Source of the DNA: Streptomyces sp. NBC_00193
GTDB lineage: Bacteria > Actinomycetota > Actinomycetes > Streptomycetales > Streptomycetaceae
Direction of reading: 5' to 3'
NCBI RefSeq assembly: GCF_026342735.1
Contig: NZ_JAPEMM010000002.1
Location: 434,001 to 498,000, forward strand
Length of the DNA: 64,000 nt
The notes under the pieces were generated by a model. That model was given only the letters and a program-made list of their open reading frames with translations. It had not been told where the DNA came from and did no database searches. This document shows, one piece after another, positions 8,980 to 16,887 of this stretch; within the stretch, counting starts at the first letter, position 1, and every line of letters begins with the position of its first letter. The translations under genes and the position numbers were made by a program.

Positions 8980-10086
8980 TCAACGTCCGGTGCGCAGTCC
9001 GACGACGGCGCCCTTGAACTCCAGGCTGCGGGAGGCCGCTTCGAGGATGTCGAGGACCTGGAGTCCCGCCCGGCCGTCGGTGAGCGGGGGCCGCCCCGTC
9101 CTGATCGCCGCGGCGAACTCCTCGACCATGCTGCGCAGGGCCTCCTTCTCGCCGAGTGCGGGGGCCACCATGTCGCCGGTCCGGTAGGAGACGAGCATGT
9201 CGCGGCGCTCGTCCGCGCCGATCTCCTGTGGGGCCGTGAGGTCGACTCCCCGGTCGAAGACCGCGACCCGCTGCGTGGGGTTGAGGTCGTCCCACACCAG
9301 GGTGCGCTTGGAGCCGCCTACCATGGTGGTGCGGACCTTCACCGGGGACAGCCAGTTGACGTGGACGTGCGCGATGGCGCCGGTGTTGAGCTGGAGCGTC
9401 AGATAGGCCACGCAGGACTGGCCGGCGCCTATCGGGTCGGCCCCGTGCGCGGCGACGGCGACGGGGTGGACGTTCTCCGGGAGGATGAAGTCGAGCACCG
9501 AGAGGTCGTGCGGGGCCAGGTCCCACAGGACGTCGATGTCCTTCTGGACCAGCCCGAGGTTGATCCTGACCGAGTCCACGAACTGGATGTCGCCGAGCTC
9601 GCCGGAGCGGACCATGTCCCGGATGCGGGCCACCGCCGGGGTGTAGCAGTAGGTGTGGTCGCACATCAGGGTGAGGCCGCGTTCCTCGGCCTCGTTCACC
9701 AGCCGCAGGCCGTCCTCGTAGGTGGCGGCGAGCGGCTTCTCCACGAGGACGTGCTTGCCGGCGCGCAGGGCGGCCAGGGCGACGTCGAGGTGGGTGCCGG
9801 CCGGTGTGGCCACGGCGACGGCCTCGACCGCGGGGTCGGCCAGGACCGCCGCGTAGTCCGCGGTCGCCTGGACCGTGGAGTAGCCGCCGAGCACCTGCCG
9901 GGCCCGGTCGACGTTCAGATCACAGAGCCAGCGGAGCCTGAACTCCGGACTGGACTGGAAGTTGCGGACGAGATTGGGGCCCCAGTAGCCCGCTCCGACG
10001 ACGGCGACCCCTAACGGCTCGGTCCGTCCCGCACCCGCACGTGCGGCCGTGGCGTCCCGCCCGGCGTCCTTCGCGGTGTCCTTCAC
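8980..10086 (-). CDS. Gfo/Idh/MocA-family sugar dehydrogenase
   Basis: A 368-aa NAD(P)-dependent oxidoreductase. After a 25-residue polar N-terminal extension the Rossmann motif 'VGAGYWGPNLVRNF' appears (GAGYWG, 31-36), with the family hallmark 'EKP' at 116-118 in 'GKHVLVEKPLA' and the catalytic-domain 'DLAPHDLSVLDF'. Relatives such as WbpB/WlbA oxidise the C3 hydroxyl of a UDP-sugar before DegT transamination. The start is the GTG at 10086, preceded by GGAAGGAAAGGG; the frame is open much further upstream but reads through promoter DNA. It is the first gene of the operon and faces a 400-bp divergent control region. Confidence 0.88.
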   Translation of the reverse strand: MKDTAKDAGRDATAARAGAGRTEPLGVAVVGAGYWGPNLVRNFQSSPEFRLRWLCDLNVDRARQVLGGYSTVQATADYAAVLADPAVEAVAVATPAGTHLDVALAALRAGKHVLVEKPLAATYEDGLRLVNEAEERGLTLMCDHTYCYTPAVARIRDMVRSGELGDIQFVDSVRINLGLVQKDIDVLWDLAPHDLSVLDFILPENVHPVAVAAHGADPIGAGQSCVAYLTLQLNTGAIAHVHVNWLSPVKVRTTMVGGSKRTLVWDDLNPTQRVAVFDRGVDLTAPQEIGADERRDMLVSYRTGDMVAPALGEKEALRSMVEEFAAAIRTGRPPLTDGRAGLQVLDILEAASRSLEFKGAVVGLRTGR

Positions 10087-10488
10087 AGCGTTCCCTTTCC
10101 TTCCGCGCACGCCCGCAGGCGTGTCGACGACCCAAGGCCGGGACGCGTGCGAAGGAAGGGGGTGCCGTCGAGGGCACGCCGGGCGCCTGTGCGACCCGTG
10201 CGTGGCCCGTCCGACGGTGATGGCCCCCACGACCGATGCCGTACGTGTTGCACGTACTTCCGCCCCCCGGCCGTCCGGCACCCCCGTGCCGGCCGGCCAC
10301 GGACAGGCGGCCTGTTCCCCCAAGCCGCCGAACCCGTAACCTGCCCCAACTACCCTGCGCCGACTGGATTGCAGCGTGGACCACGGCATTGCCGAAGCAC
10401 GCCGAATCAGGTCGGCTGCGTTCAATCTAGACCACTGGGCCTACCCCCGGGGAGAGTTGGAGGAAACGGTCGGTACGGGCGTTCGACC
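10087..10488. other. Divergent intergenic region (402 bp) with palindromes
   Basis: No convincing gene. It lies between the first gene of the sugar operon (minus) and the GT2 gene (plus), so it should hold both promoters. Visible elements: a perfect 7-bp-arm palindrome at 10241-10257, a hairpin at 10275-10292 (CCGGCAC / GTGCCGG) and a TCTAGACCACT element at 10426-10436 that matches 11 of 16 positions of the DasR consensus as I recall it. No clear -35/-10 pair was recognised. Confidence 0.6.
10241..10257. promoter_or_regulatory. Perfect inverted repeat, candidate operator
   Basis: GTACGTGTTGCACGTAC: 7-bp perfect arms around TTG, about 155 bp from the dehydrogenase start and 230 bp from the GT2 start. 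Size and symmetry suit a dimeric repressor. No cognate regulator gene is adjacent, so the call rests on symmetry alone. Confidence 0.35.
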
Positions 10489-11370
10489 ATGCATACTTCC
10501 GGGGTGACCAGCATCGTGATCCCGGCCCACAACGAGGGCCGGGTCATCGGCCGGCTCCTCGACGCGCTCCTGGACGGGACCCCCGCCTCCGGGCCCGACA
10601 TCGTCGTGGTGTGCAACGGCTGTACGGACGACACCGCCGCGGTGGCCGCCGCGCGGGGCCCCCGCGTACGGGTGGTCGAGATCCCGACTCCGTCCAAACA
10701 TCGGGCACTTCGGGTGGGCGACGAGCACGCGCGCGGCTTCCCGCGCCTCTACGTGGACGCCGACGTGGTGGTCGGCGCGGCCGACGTACGGGCCCTGGCC
10801 GATGCGCTCGCCACCGGCCCGGGCCTGCTCGCCGCGGCCCCCGGCCGGGACATTCCGCTTACCGGCTGCGCCTGGCCGGTCCGGGCGTACTACCGGGTCT
10901 GGCAGTTGCTGCCCGCGGTCCGCGAGGGGCTGTTCGGACGCGGGGTCATCGCGGTGACCGAGCCGGGGCACGCCCGGCTCGCCGCACTGCCGCCCCTGAT
11001 GGCCGACGACCTGGCCGCGTCCCTGGCCTTCGCGCCGGGCGAGCGGCGGGTGGTGGAGGCGGCCAGGGTCGTGGTCCTCCCGCCGCGCACCTGGGGCGAT
11101 CTGATCAAACGCCGGGTACGGGCGGCGACTTCCTCCGCCGAGCTGGAGCGGTTCCAGGCCGCGCGGGCCTCCGGGCCGGCGGCGCCCCAGCCGTCCGCGC
11201 GCACCGGTACGGGAGACCTGCGGGCGCTGCTCCGGGCCCAGCCGCGACTGCTCCCGGGGGTGGCGGTGTTCGTCGTGGCCGCCCTCGCGGCCCGCCGGGG
11301 ATCCCGCAGGGCCATCCGGAGCGGTGACTTCTCCACCTGGCTGCGCGACGAGAGCAGCCGGCAGGGCTGA
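10489..11370 (+). CDS. Family 2 glycosyltransferase with a C-terminal membrane segment
   Basis: A 293-aa GT2-like enzyme. The nucleotide-sugar-binding start is 'TSIVIPAHNEGRVIGRLLDA', then 'VVCNGCTDDTA' and an 'YVDADVVV' strand carrying the DxD metal site. A hydrophobic stretch near the C-terminus ('LLPGVAVFVVAALAARRG') may tether it to the membrane. It is transcribed away from the sugar operon and could use the same pathway products. The start is uncertain: ATG 10489 is taken, but GTG 10504 ('VTSIVIP') gives the classical GT2 N-terminus and is almost as likely. It is followed 127 bp later by the MFS/propeller pair. Confidence 0.78.
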   Translation: MHTSGVTSIVIPAHNEGRVIGRLLDALLDGTPASGPDIVVVCNGCTDDTAAVAAARGPRVRVVEIPTPSKHRALRVGDEHARGFPRLYVDADVVVGAADVRALADALATGPGLLAAAPGRDIPLTGCAWPVRAYYRVWQLLPAVREGLFGRGVIAVTEPGHARLAALPPLMADDLAASLAFAPGERRVVEAARVVVLPPRTWGDLIKRRVRAATSSAELERFQAARASGPAAPQPSARTGTGDLRALLRAQPRLLPGVAVFVVAALAARRGSRRAIRSGDFSTWLRDESSRQG

Positions 11371-11497
11371 GCAGCCGGCAAGGGTGAGCGGCCGAATCCC
11401 GCCGTACCCAACCCAGTTGGCCCGTACAACCATTAGGGTGCCATTCGCACGTACGACTGGCTCACCGTTCAGACGCCGGACCGGGAGTTCGAAAAGC

Positions 11498-12853
11498 ATG
11501 TACCTCGCGGACCGCTCCGCGCCCGAGGACGCGAAGGCCACCGCCGACGGATCCCCCGTCCGCGGACCCGCGGTCGCCTCGGCCGTCCTCGCACTGGGCT
11601 CGGTCAGCCTGATCACCGACGTCTCCTCCGAGATGGTCACCGCCGTCCTGCCGCTCTACCTCGTCGCCGGACTGGGCCTGAGCCCGCTCGGCTTCGGCGC
11701 CCTGGACGGCCTGTACAACGGGGTCAGCGCGCTGGTGCAGCTGACCGGCGGCCACCTCGCCGACCGGATCCGCAACCACAAGCTGATCGCCGGCATCGGC
11801 TACGGACTGTCCGCGGCGTGCAAGCCACTGCTGCTGCTCGCCCACAGCCTCGGCCCGGTGGCGCTGATCCTCGCGCTGGAACGGACCGGCAAGGGCCTGC
11901 GCACCGCCCCGCGCGACGCGCTCATCTCCCTGTCCACGCCGCCCGAGCTGCAGGGCCGGGCCTTCGGCGTGCACCGCGCCATGGACACCACCGGGGCCCT
12001 GCTCGGGCCGCTCGCCGCGTTCTTCATCCTGAGCGTGACGGTCGACGGGTACGACGCCGTCTTCGGTGTCAGCGCCTGCGTGGCCGCCCTGGGCGTCGTG
12101 GTCCTCATGCTGTTCGTCCCGTCCGGGGCGCAGCCGCGGCCCGGACGCCCGAAAGCGGCCGCTCCCCCGGTCCCGGCTCCGCGGAAGCCCTCCGCCCCGG
12201 GGGCCGCCTCCCCGAAGCCGGACGCGGTGAACCTGCGCGACGCGCTGGGCCTGCTGCGGCTGCCCCGGCTGCGCGCGCTGGCGGGCTGCGCCGCCCTGCT
12301 CGGTTTCACCACCGTCAGCGACGCCTTCCTGTACCTGCTGCTCCAGGACCGCACGGGGATCGGCGAGCGGTGGTTCCCGCTGCTCCCGCTGGGCACCGCG
12401 GCCGTGTTCCTGCTGCTGGCCGTCCCGGCGGGCGCCCTCGCGGACCGCATCGGACGCCGCACCGTGTTCCTCACCGGGCACGCCCTCCTGCTGGCCGGTT
12501 ACGGACTGCTCCTGTGGGCCCCGGGCCTGCCCGCGCTCCCCTACCTGGTCCTCGCCCTGCACGGCATGTTCTACGCCGCCACCGACGGGGTGCTGCCCGC
12601 GGCCGTCGCCGCGACCGTCCCCGCGAAGCTGCGGGCCACCGGCATCGCGCTGGTGGGCACCGGCCAGGCCCTGTCCCGCTTCGGCTGCTCGCTGGCCTTC
12701 GGCGCCGCGTGGACGGTGCTGGGCTCGGGACCGGCGCTCGCCGCCGCCGCGGCCGGCCTGTGCTGCTGCGCGGCCGTCGCCGGTTTCGTACTCCGCCCCA
12801 CGGCCCCGGACGGCGCCACCGACCGGGCCCCGCACCCCCGAGGAACCCGATGA
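11498..12853 (+). CDS. MFS transporter of the 'TDVSSEM' subgroup (cassette A)
   Basis: A 451-aa major facilitator protein with 12 predicted hydrophobic segments and a Pro/Ala-rich cytoplasmic loop in the middle (about residues 210-245). Signature stretches are 'VSLITDVSSEMVTAVLPLYL' in TM1, 'GGHLADRIRNHK' (MFS motif A) and 'RTGKGLRTAPRDALI' in the TM4-5 loop. Export of a small molecule or sugar is likely; substrate unknown. ATG 11498 is preceded by GGGAG. The stop overlaps the start of the propeller gene (ATGA), implying translational coupling. A clear paralogue with the same partner gene occurs at 46716, sharing the same motifs almost word for word. Confidence 0.85.
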   Translation: MYLADRSAPEDAKATADGSPVRGPAVASAVLALGSVSLITDVSSEMVTAVLPLYLVAGLGLSPLGFGALDGLYNGVSALVQLTGGHLADRIRNHKLIAGIGYGLSAACKPLLLLAHSLGPVALILALERTGKGLRTAPRDALISLSTPPELQGRAFGVHRAMDTTGALLGPLAAFFILSVTVDGYDAVFGVSACVAALGVVVLMLFVPSGAQPRPGRPKAAAPPVPAPRKPSAPGAASPKPDAVNLRDALGLLRLPRLRALAGCAALLGFTTVSDAFLYLLLQDRTGIGERWFPLLPLGTAAVFLLLAVPAGALADRIGRRTVFLTGHALLLAGYGLLLWAPGLPALPYLVLALHGMFYAATDGVLPAAVAATVPAKLRATGIALVGTGQALSRFGCSLAFGAAWTVLGSGPALAAAAAGLCCCAAVAGFVLRPTAPDGATDRAPHPRGTR

Positions 12854-13863
12854 CCCGCTCCCGCCGGCTGCTCGTACTCGCCCTGGCCGTGCTGCTCCTC
12901 GGAGGCGTGGCCGGCGTGCTGGTGGTGCGCGCCGCCGCCCGCTCCGAGCAGACCCGCGCGGGCGACCCGACGGCCGCCGCGGGCAAGGTCACGCTCGACC
13001 GGCGCGGCGGCCTGGCCTTCCTCAACGGCGCGCAGGGCCCGCACCGCGGAGCCCTCGTCTCCGTACCGGACCGCTCGCCGCAGGACGCACGGACCGCCTC
13101 GGGGCTCACCTGCCTGCGGTTCCACGCCGCGGCCGGCACCGGCGTGTGCCTGAGTTCCTCCCCGGGCGCCCTGGCCCAGGACAACCGGGCGCTGATCGTC
13201 GACTCCGAACTGCGCACGCAGCGCGAGTTCCCGCTCGCGGGCACCCCCTCGCGGGCCCGGGTCTCCCCGAGCGGCCGCTTCGCCGCCTGGACGGTCTTCG
13301 TCTCCGGGGAGTCCTACGGCTCCGCGTTCTTCTCCACCCGGACCTCGATCGTGGACACCCGTACGGGGGCGCTCGAACCGGACCTGGAGAAATTCGCCAT
13401 CGAGCGGGACGGCCGCCCCTACAGCGCGAGCGACATCAACTTCTGGGGCGTCACCTTCTCCAAGGACGACGACACCTTCTACGCCACCCTCAACACGGAC
13501 AACCAGACGTATCTGGTGAAGGGTTCGATCGCGCGGCGCAGCGTCACCACCCTCGCCTCGAACGTGGAGTGCCCGTCCCTGTCCCCCGACGAGACCCGGG
13601 TCGCGTACAAGAAGCGGGTGCAGCGCGGTGCGTCCCTGTGGCGCGAACACGTCCTGGATCTGCGGACGTTGCGGGAGCAGCCGCTGGCGGAGAAGCGCAG
13701 CGTGGACGATCAGGCGCTCTGGCTCGACGACCGGACCCTGGCCTACGCCCTGCCCGCCGAGGGCTCCGTGGACACCACGGACCTCTGGACGGTCCCGGCG
13801 GACGGCACCGGGGCCCCCCGCGTCCTGGCTCCGGCCGCCTCGTCGCCCACCCGGCTGGGCTGA
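12850..13863 (+). CDS. Membrane-anchored TolB/WD40-like beta-propeller protein (cassette A)
   Basis: A 337-aa protein with an uncleaved-looking N-terminal signal anchor ('LLVLALAVLLLGGVAGVLVV', residues 7-26) and an extracytoplasmic domain built from repeated blades such as 'SPSGRFAAWTVFVSG', 'NVECPSLSPDETRVAYKK' and 'VDDQALWLDDRTLAYALP', the pattern of TolB-type propellers. Two cysteines in 'LTCLRFHAAAGTGVCLS' may form a disulfide. It overlaps the MFS gene by 4 bp. The paralogue at 48035 conserves the order and wording of the blades, including the end 'DVWTVPADGTGAPR' versus 'DLWTVPADGTGAPR'. Likely an extracellular sensor, chaperone or substrate-capturing partner of the transporter (inference). 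Confidence 0.8.
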   Translation: MTRSRRLLVLALAVLLLGGVAGVLVVRAAARSEQTRAGDPTAAAGKVTLDRRGGLAFLNGAQGPHRGALVSVPDRSPQDARTASGLTCLRFHAAAGTGVCLSSSPGALAQDNRALIVDSELRTQREFPLAGTPSRARVSPSGRFAAWTVFVSGESYGSAFFSTRTSIVDTRTGALEPDLEKFAIERDGRPYSASDINFWGVTFSKDDDTFYATLNTDNQTYLVKGSIARRSVTTLASNVECPSLSPDETRVAYKKRVQRGASLWREHVLDLRTLREQPLAEKRSVDDQALWLDDRTLAYALPAEGSVDTTDLWTVPADGTGAPRVLAPAASSPTRLG

Positions 13864-13911
13864 TCCGTCCCGGAGGCGTACCCGGGGGGCCCGCAGAATC
13901 GTTGGGGCGGC

Positions 13912-14238
13912 ATGGGCACTCCACACGCCGTCTCCCCGTCCCCGGCCCGGCACCGGGCACCCGACCGCGTCCCCGCCGCGTTGGCACGGGGCATTCCCCG
14001 GCAGCAGTCGGGCAGTCCCGCCCCCTCGGGCGGGGCGGTCGTCTTCGAGCAGCTCGCGCGCGAGTGGGAAGCGCGCGGGGCCACCGTTCCGGGCCGTCCC
14101 GACCCGCTGTGGGAACGGCTGATCACCTACGCGCACTTCCAGCGCGAGACGGACGCCACGCTGCGCAGCCTGCGCCTGGACGGAGCCGAATCCCCGCCGG
14201 CCCCCGCCGCGGCGGGCCCGCGCTGGACCCGGGCGTGA
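13912..14238 (+). CDS. Small hypothetical protein
   Basis: A 108-aa predicted cytoplasmic protein. The first 40 residues are Pro/Ala/Arg-rich and disordered; the core 'VVFEQLAREWEARGATVPG' followed by 'RPDPLWERLITYAHFQRE' is amphipathic and looks conserved-type, then a Pro/Ala tail. ATG 13912 follows GGGGCGG, 48 bp after the propeller gene, so it may be in the same transcript. No known domain is recognised. It could start further in at a GTG without loss of the core. Confidence 0.55.
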   Translation: MGTPHAVSPSPARHRAPDRVPAALARGIPRQQSGSPAPSGGAVVFEQLAREWEARGATVPGRPDPLWERLITYAHFQRETDATLRSLRLDGAESPPAPAAAGPRWTRA

Positions 14239-14280
14239 GTCGGGCCCGCCCCGGGCGCGAGTCGGCCTGACCCGGGCACG

Positions 14281-14303
14281 CCTCGGCCCGCCCCGGGCCG
14301 AGG
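14281..14303 (+). terminator. Short hairpin downstream of the small hypothetical gene
   Basis: CCTCGGCCC and GGGCCGAGG, 9-bp perfect arms with a 5-nt loop, 43 bp after the stop at 14238. Confidence 0.5.
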
Positions 14304-14319
14304 CGGCGTGGCACGGAAA

Positions 14320-14363
14320 GGCCCAGAGCCCCGGTCGGCTGTGGCCGGCCGGGGCCCTGGGCT
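14320..14363. terminator. Bidirectional terminator between convergent genes
   Basis: Arms 14322-14339 and 14344-14361 are 18 nt with only two mismatches (both A/G or T/C, so G-U-compatible on one strand) and a TGTG loop; two further flanking pairs extend it. It separates the plus-strand hypothetical (13912-14238) from the minus-strand gene ending at 14390. Confidence 0.7.
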
Positions 14364-14389
14364 CCGTACGCGTTGTTCCTGCGGCCCCG

Positions 14390-14701
14390 CTACACGCCCG
14401 AGGGGGCGCCGAGCATGGCCGACGCCTTCTGGAGCGGCGTCATGGCCGCGGCGGGCGCCGGGACCGTTTCGAGCGGGCGGCAGGTGAAGCCCAGTGCCGT
14501 CAGGGCCCTGATCACCTCGGCGGCGGTGAAGTCGCGGCGGTCCTGGCGGGTGATGACGGCGCCCACCTGCTTCACGGGGTAGGAGCGGCGGCCTATGACC
14601 ACGGAGTCACCGGTGATCGGTTCGGGCTTGACGCCCTTCATCGATTCGAGGACGCCGGCCTTGGTCAGGTCGAACGGAAAGCGGGCGATGACGAAGCGCA
14701 T
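14390..14701 (-). CDS. SCO5918-family small protein
   Basis: A 103-aa protein starting 'MRFVIARFPFDLTKAGVLES' with a basic middle ('IGRRSYPVKQVGAVITRQDR') and 'DFTAAEVIRALTALGF'. I recognise it as the short protein that in streptomycetes accompanies a DEAD-box helicase and a cold-shock gene (SCO5918 neighbourhood); family function is unknown. The protein is compact, basic in the first half and without a membrane segment, so a nucleic-acid-associated role is plausible but inferred. It lies downstream of the helicase, separated by the palindromic repeat at 14765-14927. Confidence 0.7.
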   Translation of the reverse strand: MRFVIARFPFDLTKAGVLESMKGVKPEPITGDSVVIGRRSYPVKQVGAVITRQDRRDFTAAEVIRALTALGFTCRPLETVPAPAAAMTPLQKASAMLGAPSGV

Positions 14702-14764
14702 GCTGCCTCACAGGTAGAAGAGAACCGTCCGTGCCCGGTCCGGCAGGATCCGGGCGGGGCCGCA

Positions 14765-14927
14765 GGGGCGTGTCTTTCGGATCAGGGCGGATCAGCCCGC
14801 GTCGTCCGGTGCCGTGCGTCGCAAGGCGGAGGAGCGAGTCGACGCGGAGTGTCAGCGAGTGACGACAACGCGGCGAGGTGCGGCACCGGACGACGCGAGC
14901 CCGGTCTGATCCGAAAGATACGCCCTA
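14765..14927. repeat. MITE-like inverted-repeat element whose end supplies the helicase stop codon
   Basis: About 163 bp flanked by long imperfect inverted repeats. The outer arms read GGGCGTGTCTTTCGGATCAG (left) and GGGCGTATCTTTCGGATCAG (right end, complement), 19 of 20 identical; the inner arms CGCGTCGTCCGGTGCCG match perfectly. The centre (14818-14878) is non-coding. The complement of the right end begins TAG, and this TAG (14925-14927) is the stop codon of the DEAD helicase. No transposase is encoded. The pattern resembles short intergenic repeats seen in several copies in streptomycete genomes (from memory, not searched). No second copy was found in this window. Confidence 0.65.
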
Positions 14928-16535
14928 AGCCGCCGTGGTGGCCGGGGACTGGCGCTGCGGCCCCCGGGCGGTGGCGGAGGTCCTGCTGCGCCGGTCCTGT
15001 GCGGGCCGGCTGCGACGGCCGCGGGAGGCGCCGCCGGCGCCGCCCCTGGGCCGCTCGGTGACGGGGGCGGTGATGACGACCGGGACGCCGGACGGCGCCT
15101 GGGCGCCGGTGATCCGGCTCAGTTCGGCCTCGCCGGAGCGGACCTGCGCGGTCTGCGGGGTGATGCCCGCGGCCTGCATGAGACGGACCATGTCGCGGCG
15201 CTGGTTGGGCAGGACCAGGGTGACGACGCTGCCGGACTCGCCGGCGCGGGCGGTACGGCCGCCGCGGTGCAGGTAGTCCTTGGGGTCGGTCGGCGGGTCG
15301 ACGTTGACGACGAGGTCGAGGTTGTCGACGTGGATGCCGCGGGCCGCGACGTTCGTGGCGACCAGGACGCTGACGTGCCCCGTCTTGAACTGCGTGAGGG
15401 TCCGGGTGCGCTGGGGCTGCGACTTGCCGCCGTGCAGGGCCGCGGCGCGCACCCCGCTGCTCAGCAGGTGTTCGGTGAGCCTGTCCACGGCGTGCTTGGT
15501 GTCCAGGAACATGATCACGCGGCCCTCGCGGGCGGCGATCTCGGTCGTGGCGGCCTGCTTGTCGAAGTTCTGCACGTGCAGGACGTGGTGCTCCATCGTG
15601 GTGACCGCGCCCTGCGAGGGGTCGACGGAGTGCACGACGGGGTCGGTCAGGTAGCGGCGGACCAGCAGGTCGACGTTGCGGTCCAGGGTGGCGGAGAACA
15701 GCATCCGCTGGCCCTCGGGGCGCACCTGGTCGAGCAGCGCGGTGACCTGGGGCATGAAGCCCATGTCCGCCATCTGGTCGGCCTCGTCCAGGACCGTGAT
15801 CCCGACCTGGTTCAGCCGGCAGTCACCCCGCTGGATGAGGTCCTTCAGACGGCCCGGAGTGGCGACGACCACTTCGGCACCGCCGCGCAGCGCGCCGGCC
15901 TGCCGGTGGATCGGCATGCCGCCGACGACGGTGGCGATCCTCAGCTTCACCGCACGGGCGTAGGGCGTGAGGGCCGCCGTGACCTGCTGGGCGAGCTCAC
16001 GGGTGGGTACGAGGACCAGCGCGAGCGGCTGGCCCGGCTCGGCCTGCTGGCCGGCGGTACGGGCCAGCAGTGCGAGCCCGAAGGCCAGGGTCTTGCCGGA
16101 GCCGGTACGGCCGCGTCCCAGGACGTCACGGCCCGCGAGGCCGTTGGGCAGCGTGGCCGCCTGGATCGGGAACGGGGTGGTCATGCCCTCACGGGTGAGC
16201 GTGGCGAGCAGCTGCGACGGCATCGCCAGATCGGCGAAGGCCTCGACGGCGGGCAGCGCGGGGACCACGGTGACCGGCAGGGCGAACTCGCCCTGCGGTG
16301 CGGCGGGACGGCGCCCGTAGCCGCCGCCACCCGAGCGCTTGGGAGCACCGGAGCGGCTGGGGGCGGAGGAGCCGAAGCGGCTGCCGGAGCGGCTGCCGCT
16401 GCCGGAGGAACCGCCGTAGGAGCCGGAGGAGCCGCCGTACGAGCTGGAGGAGCCGCCGTAGGAGCCGTAGGAGCTGTTGGATCCACCCGTACGGGAGGAC
16501 GAAGACCGGTCATTCATGCGGGTCGTGCGGTTCAT
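14925..16535 (-). CDS. DEAD-box RNA helicase with Gly/Ser/Tyr-rich N-terminus
   Basis: A 536-aa ATP-dependent RNA helicase that unwinds structured RNA, probably in cold adaptation or ribosome assembly. Residues 1-75 are a low-complexity tail of SSYGGSSGSYGG-type repeats. The helicase core then shows Q-motif 'FPIQAATLP', motif I 'GRTGSGKT', Ia 'PTRELAQQ', Ib 'TPGRLKDL', II 'LDEADQMADMGF', III 'SAT', V 'VATNVAARGIHV' and VI 'HRGGRTARAGESG'. The C-terminus is Arg/Ser-rich. ATG 16535 is preceded by GAGGAAGG. The csp gene lies upstream on the same strand, with its own terminator, in the order seen around SCO5920/5921. The last codon abuts a palindromic repeat that provides the TAG. Confidence 0.93.
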   Translation of the reverse strand: MNRTTRMNDRSSSSRTGGSNSSYGSYGGSSSSYGGSSGSYGGSSGSGSRSGSRFGSSAPSRSGAPKRSGGGGYGRRPAAPQGEFALPVTVVPALPAVEAFADLAMPSQLLATLTREGMTTPFPIQAATLPNGLAGRDVLGRGRTGSGKTLAFGLALLARTAGQQAEPGQPLALVLVPTRELAQQVTAALTPYARAVKLRIATVVGGMPIHRQAGALRGGAEVVVATPGRLKDLIQRGDCRLNQVGITVLDEADQMADMGFMPQVTALLDQVRPEGQRMLFSATLDRNVDLLVRRYLTDPVVHSVDPSQGAVTTMEHHVLHVQNFDKQAATTEIAAREGRVIMFLDTKHAVDRLTEHLLSSGVRAAALHGGKSQPQRTRTLTQFKTGHVSVLVATNVAARGIHVDNLDLVVNVDPPTDPKDYLHRGGRTARAGESGSVVTLVLPNQRRDMVRLMQAAGITPQTAQVRSGEAELSRITGAQAPSGVPVVITAPVTERPRGGAGGASRGRRSRPAQDRRSRTSATARGPQRQSPATTAA

Positions 16536-16887
16536 GCAGAACCTTCCTCGATACGGCGCACATCGAGGAGTTCTCGGCAGCGAAAATCTGGCCGCACGAG
16601 TATTCACAAGAATGAGCCGGAGCATAAAAAGATATGGACGGAGTCGAATCGAACTTCGCTCGATCAACCGGCCATGAAAGGATTATCACCCTATGTGTCG
16701 GCAAGATGTGTGCCGCATGCGGGTGGGGAGCCGAGGAGTGCATCCATCGGCCGAACGGTGGGGCGCTGGGACAGGTTTCCCCGCCGCGCCGCGCACGCGG
16801 GCCCAGACGGCCCGCAGATCCAAAAACGCAACGAGCTGGGGCCCGCACCCAAGGTGCGGGCCCCAGCTACGCGGTTACGCGTGAACG
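16536..16887. other. Long leader/promoter region of the DEAD helicase (352 bp)
   Basis: No gene seen. The part from about 16600 to 16710 is AT-rich for this genome (for example CATAAAAAGATATGG) and probably holds the helicase promoter and a long 5' untranslated leader, as is common for cold-induced helicases. The csp terminator occupies 16834-16868. Confidence 0.5.
16834..16868 (-). terminator. Intrinsic terminator of the cold-shock gene
   Basis: Perfect 16-bp arms AGCTGGGGCCCGCACC / GGTGCGGGCCCCAGCT with a 3-nt loop, 20 bp downstream of the cold-shock gene stop. In the minus-strand transcript it is followed by CGTTGCGTTTTTGG. Confidence 0.8.
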
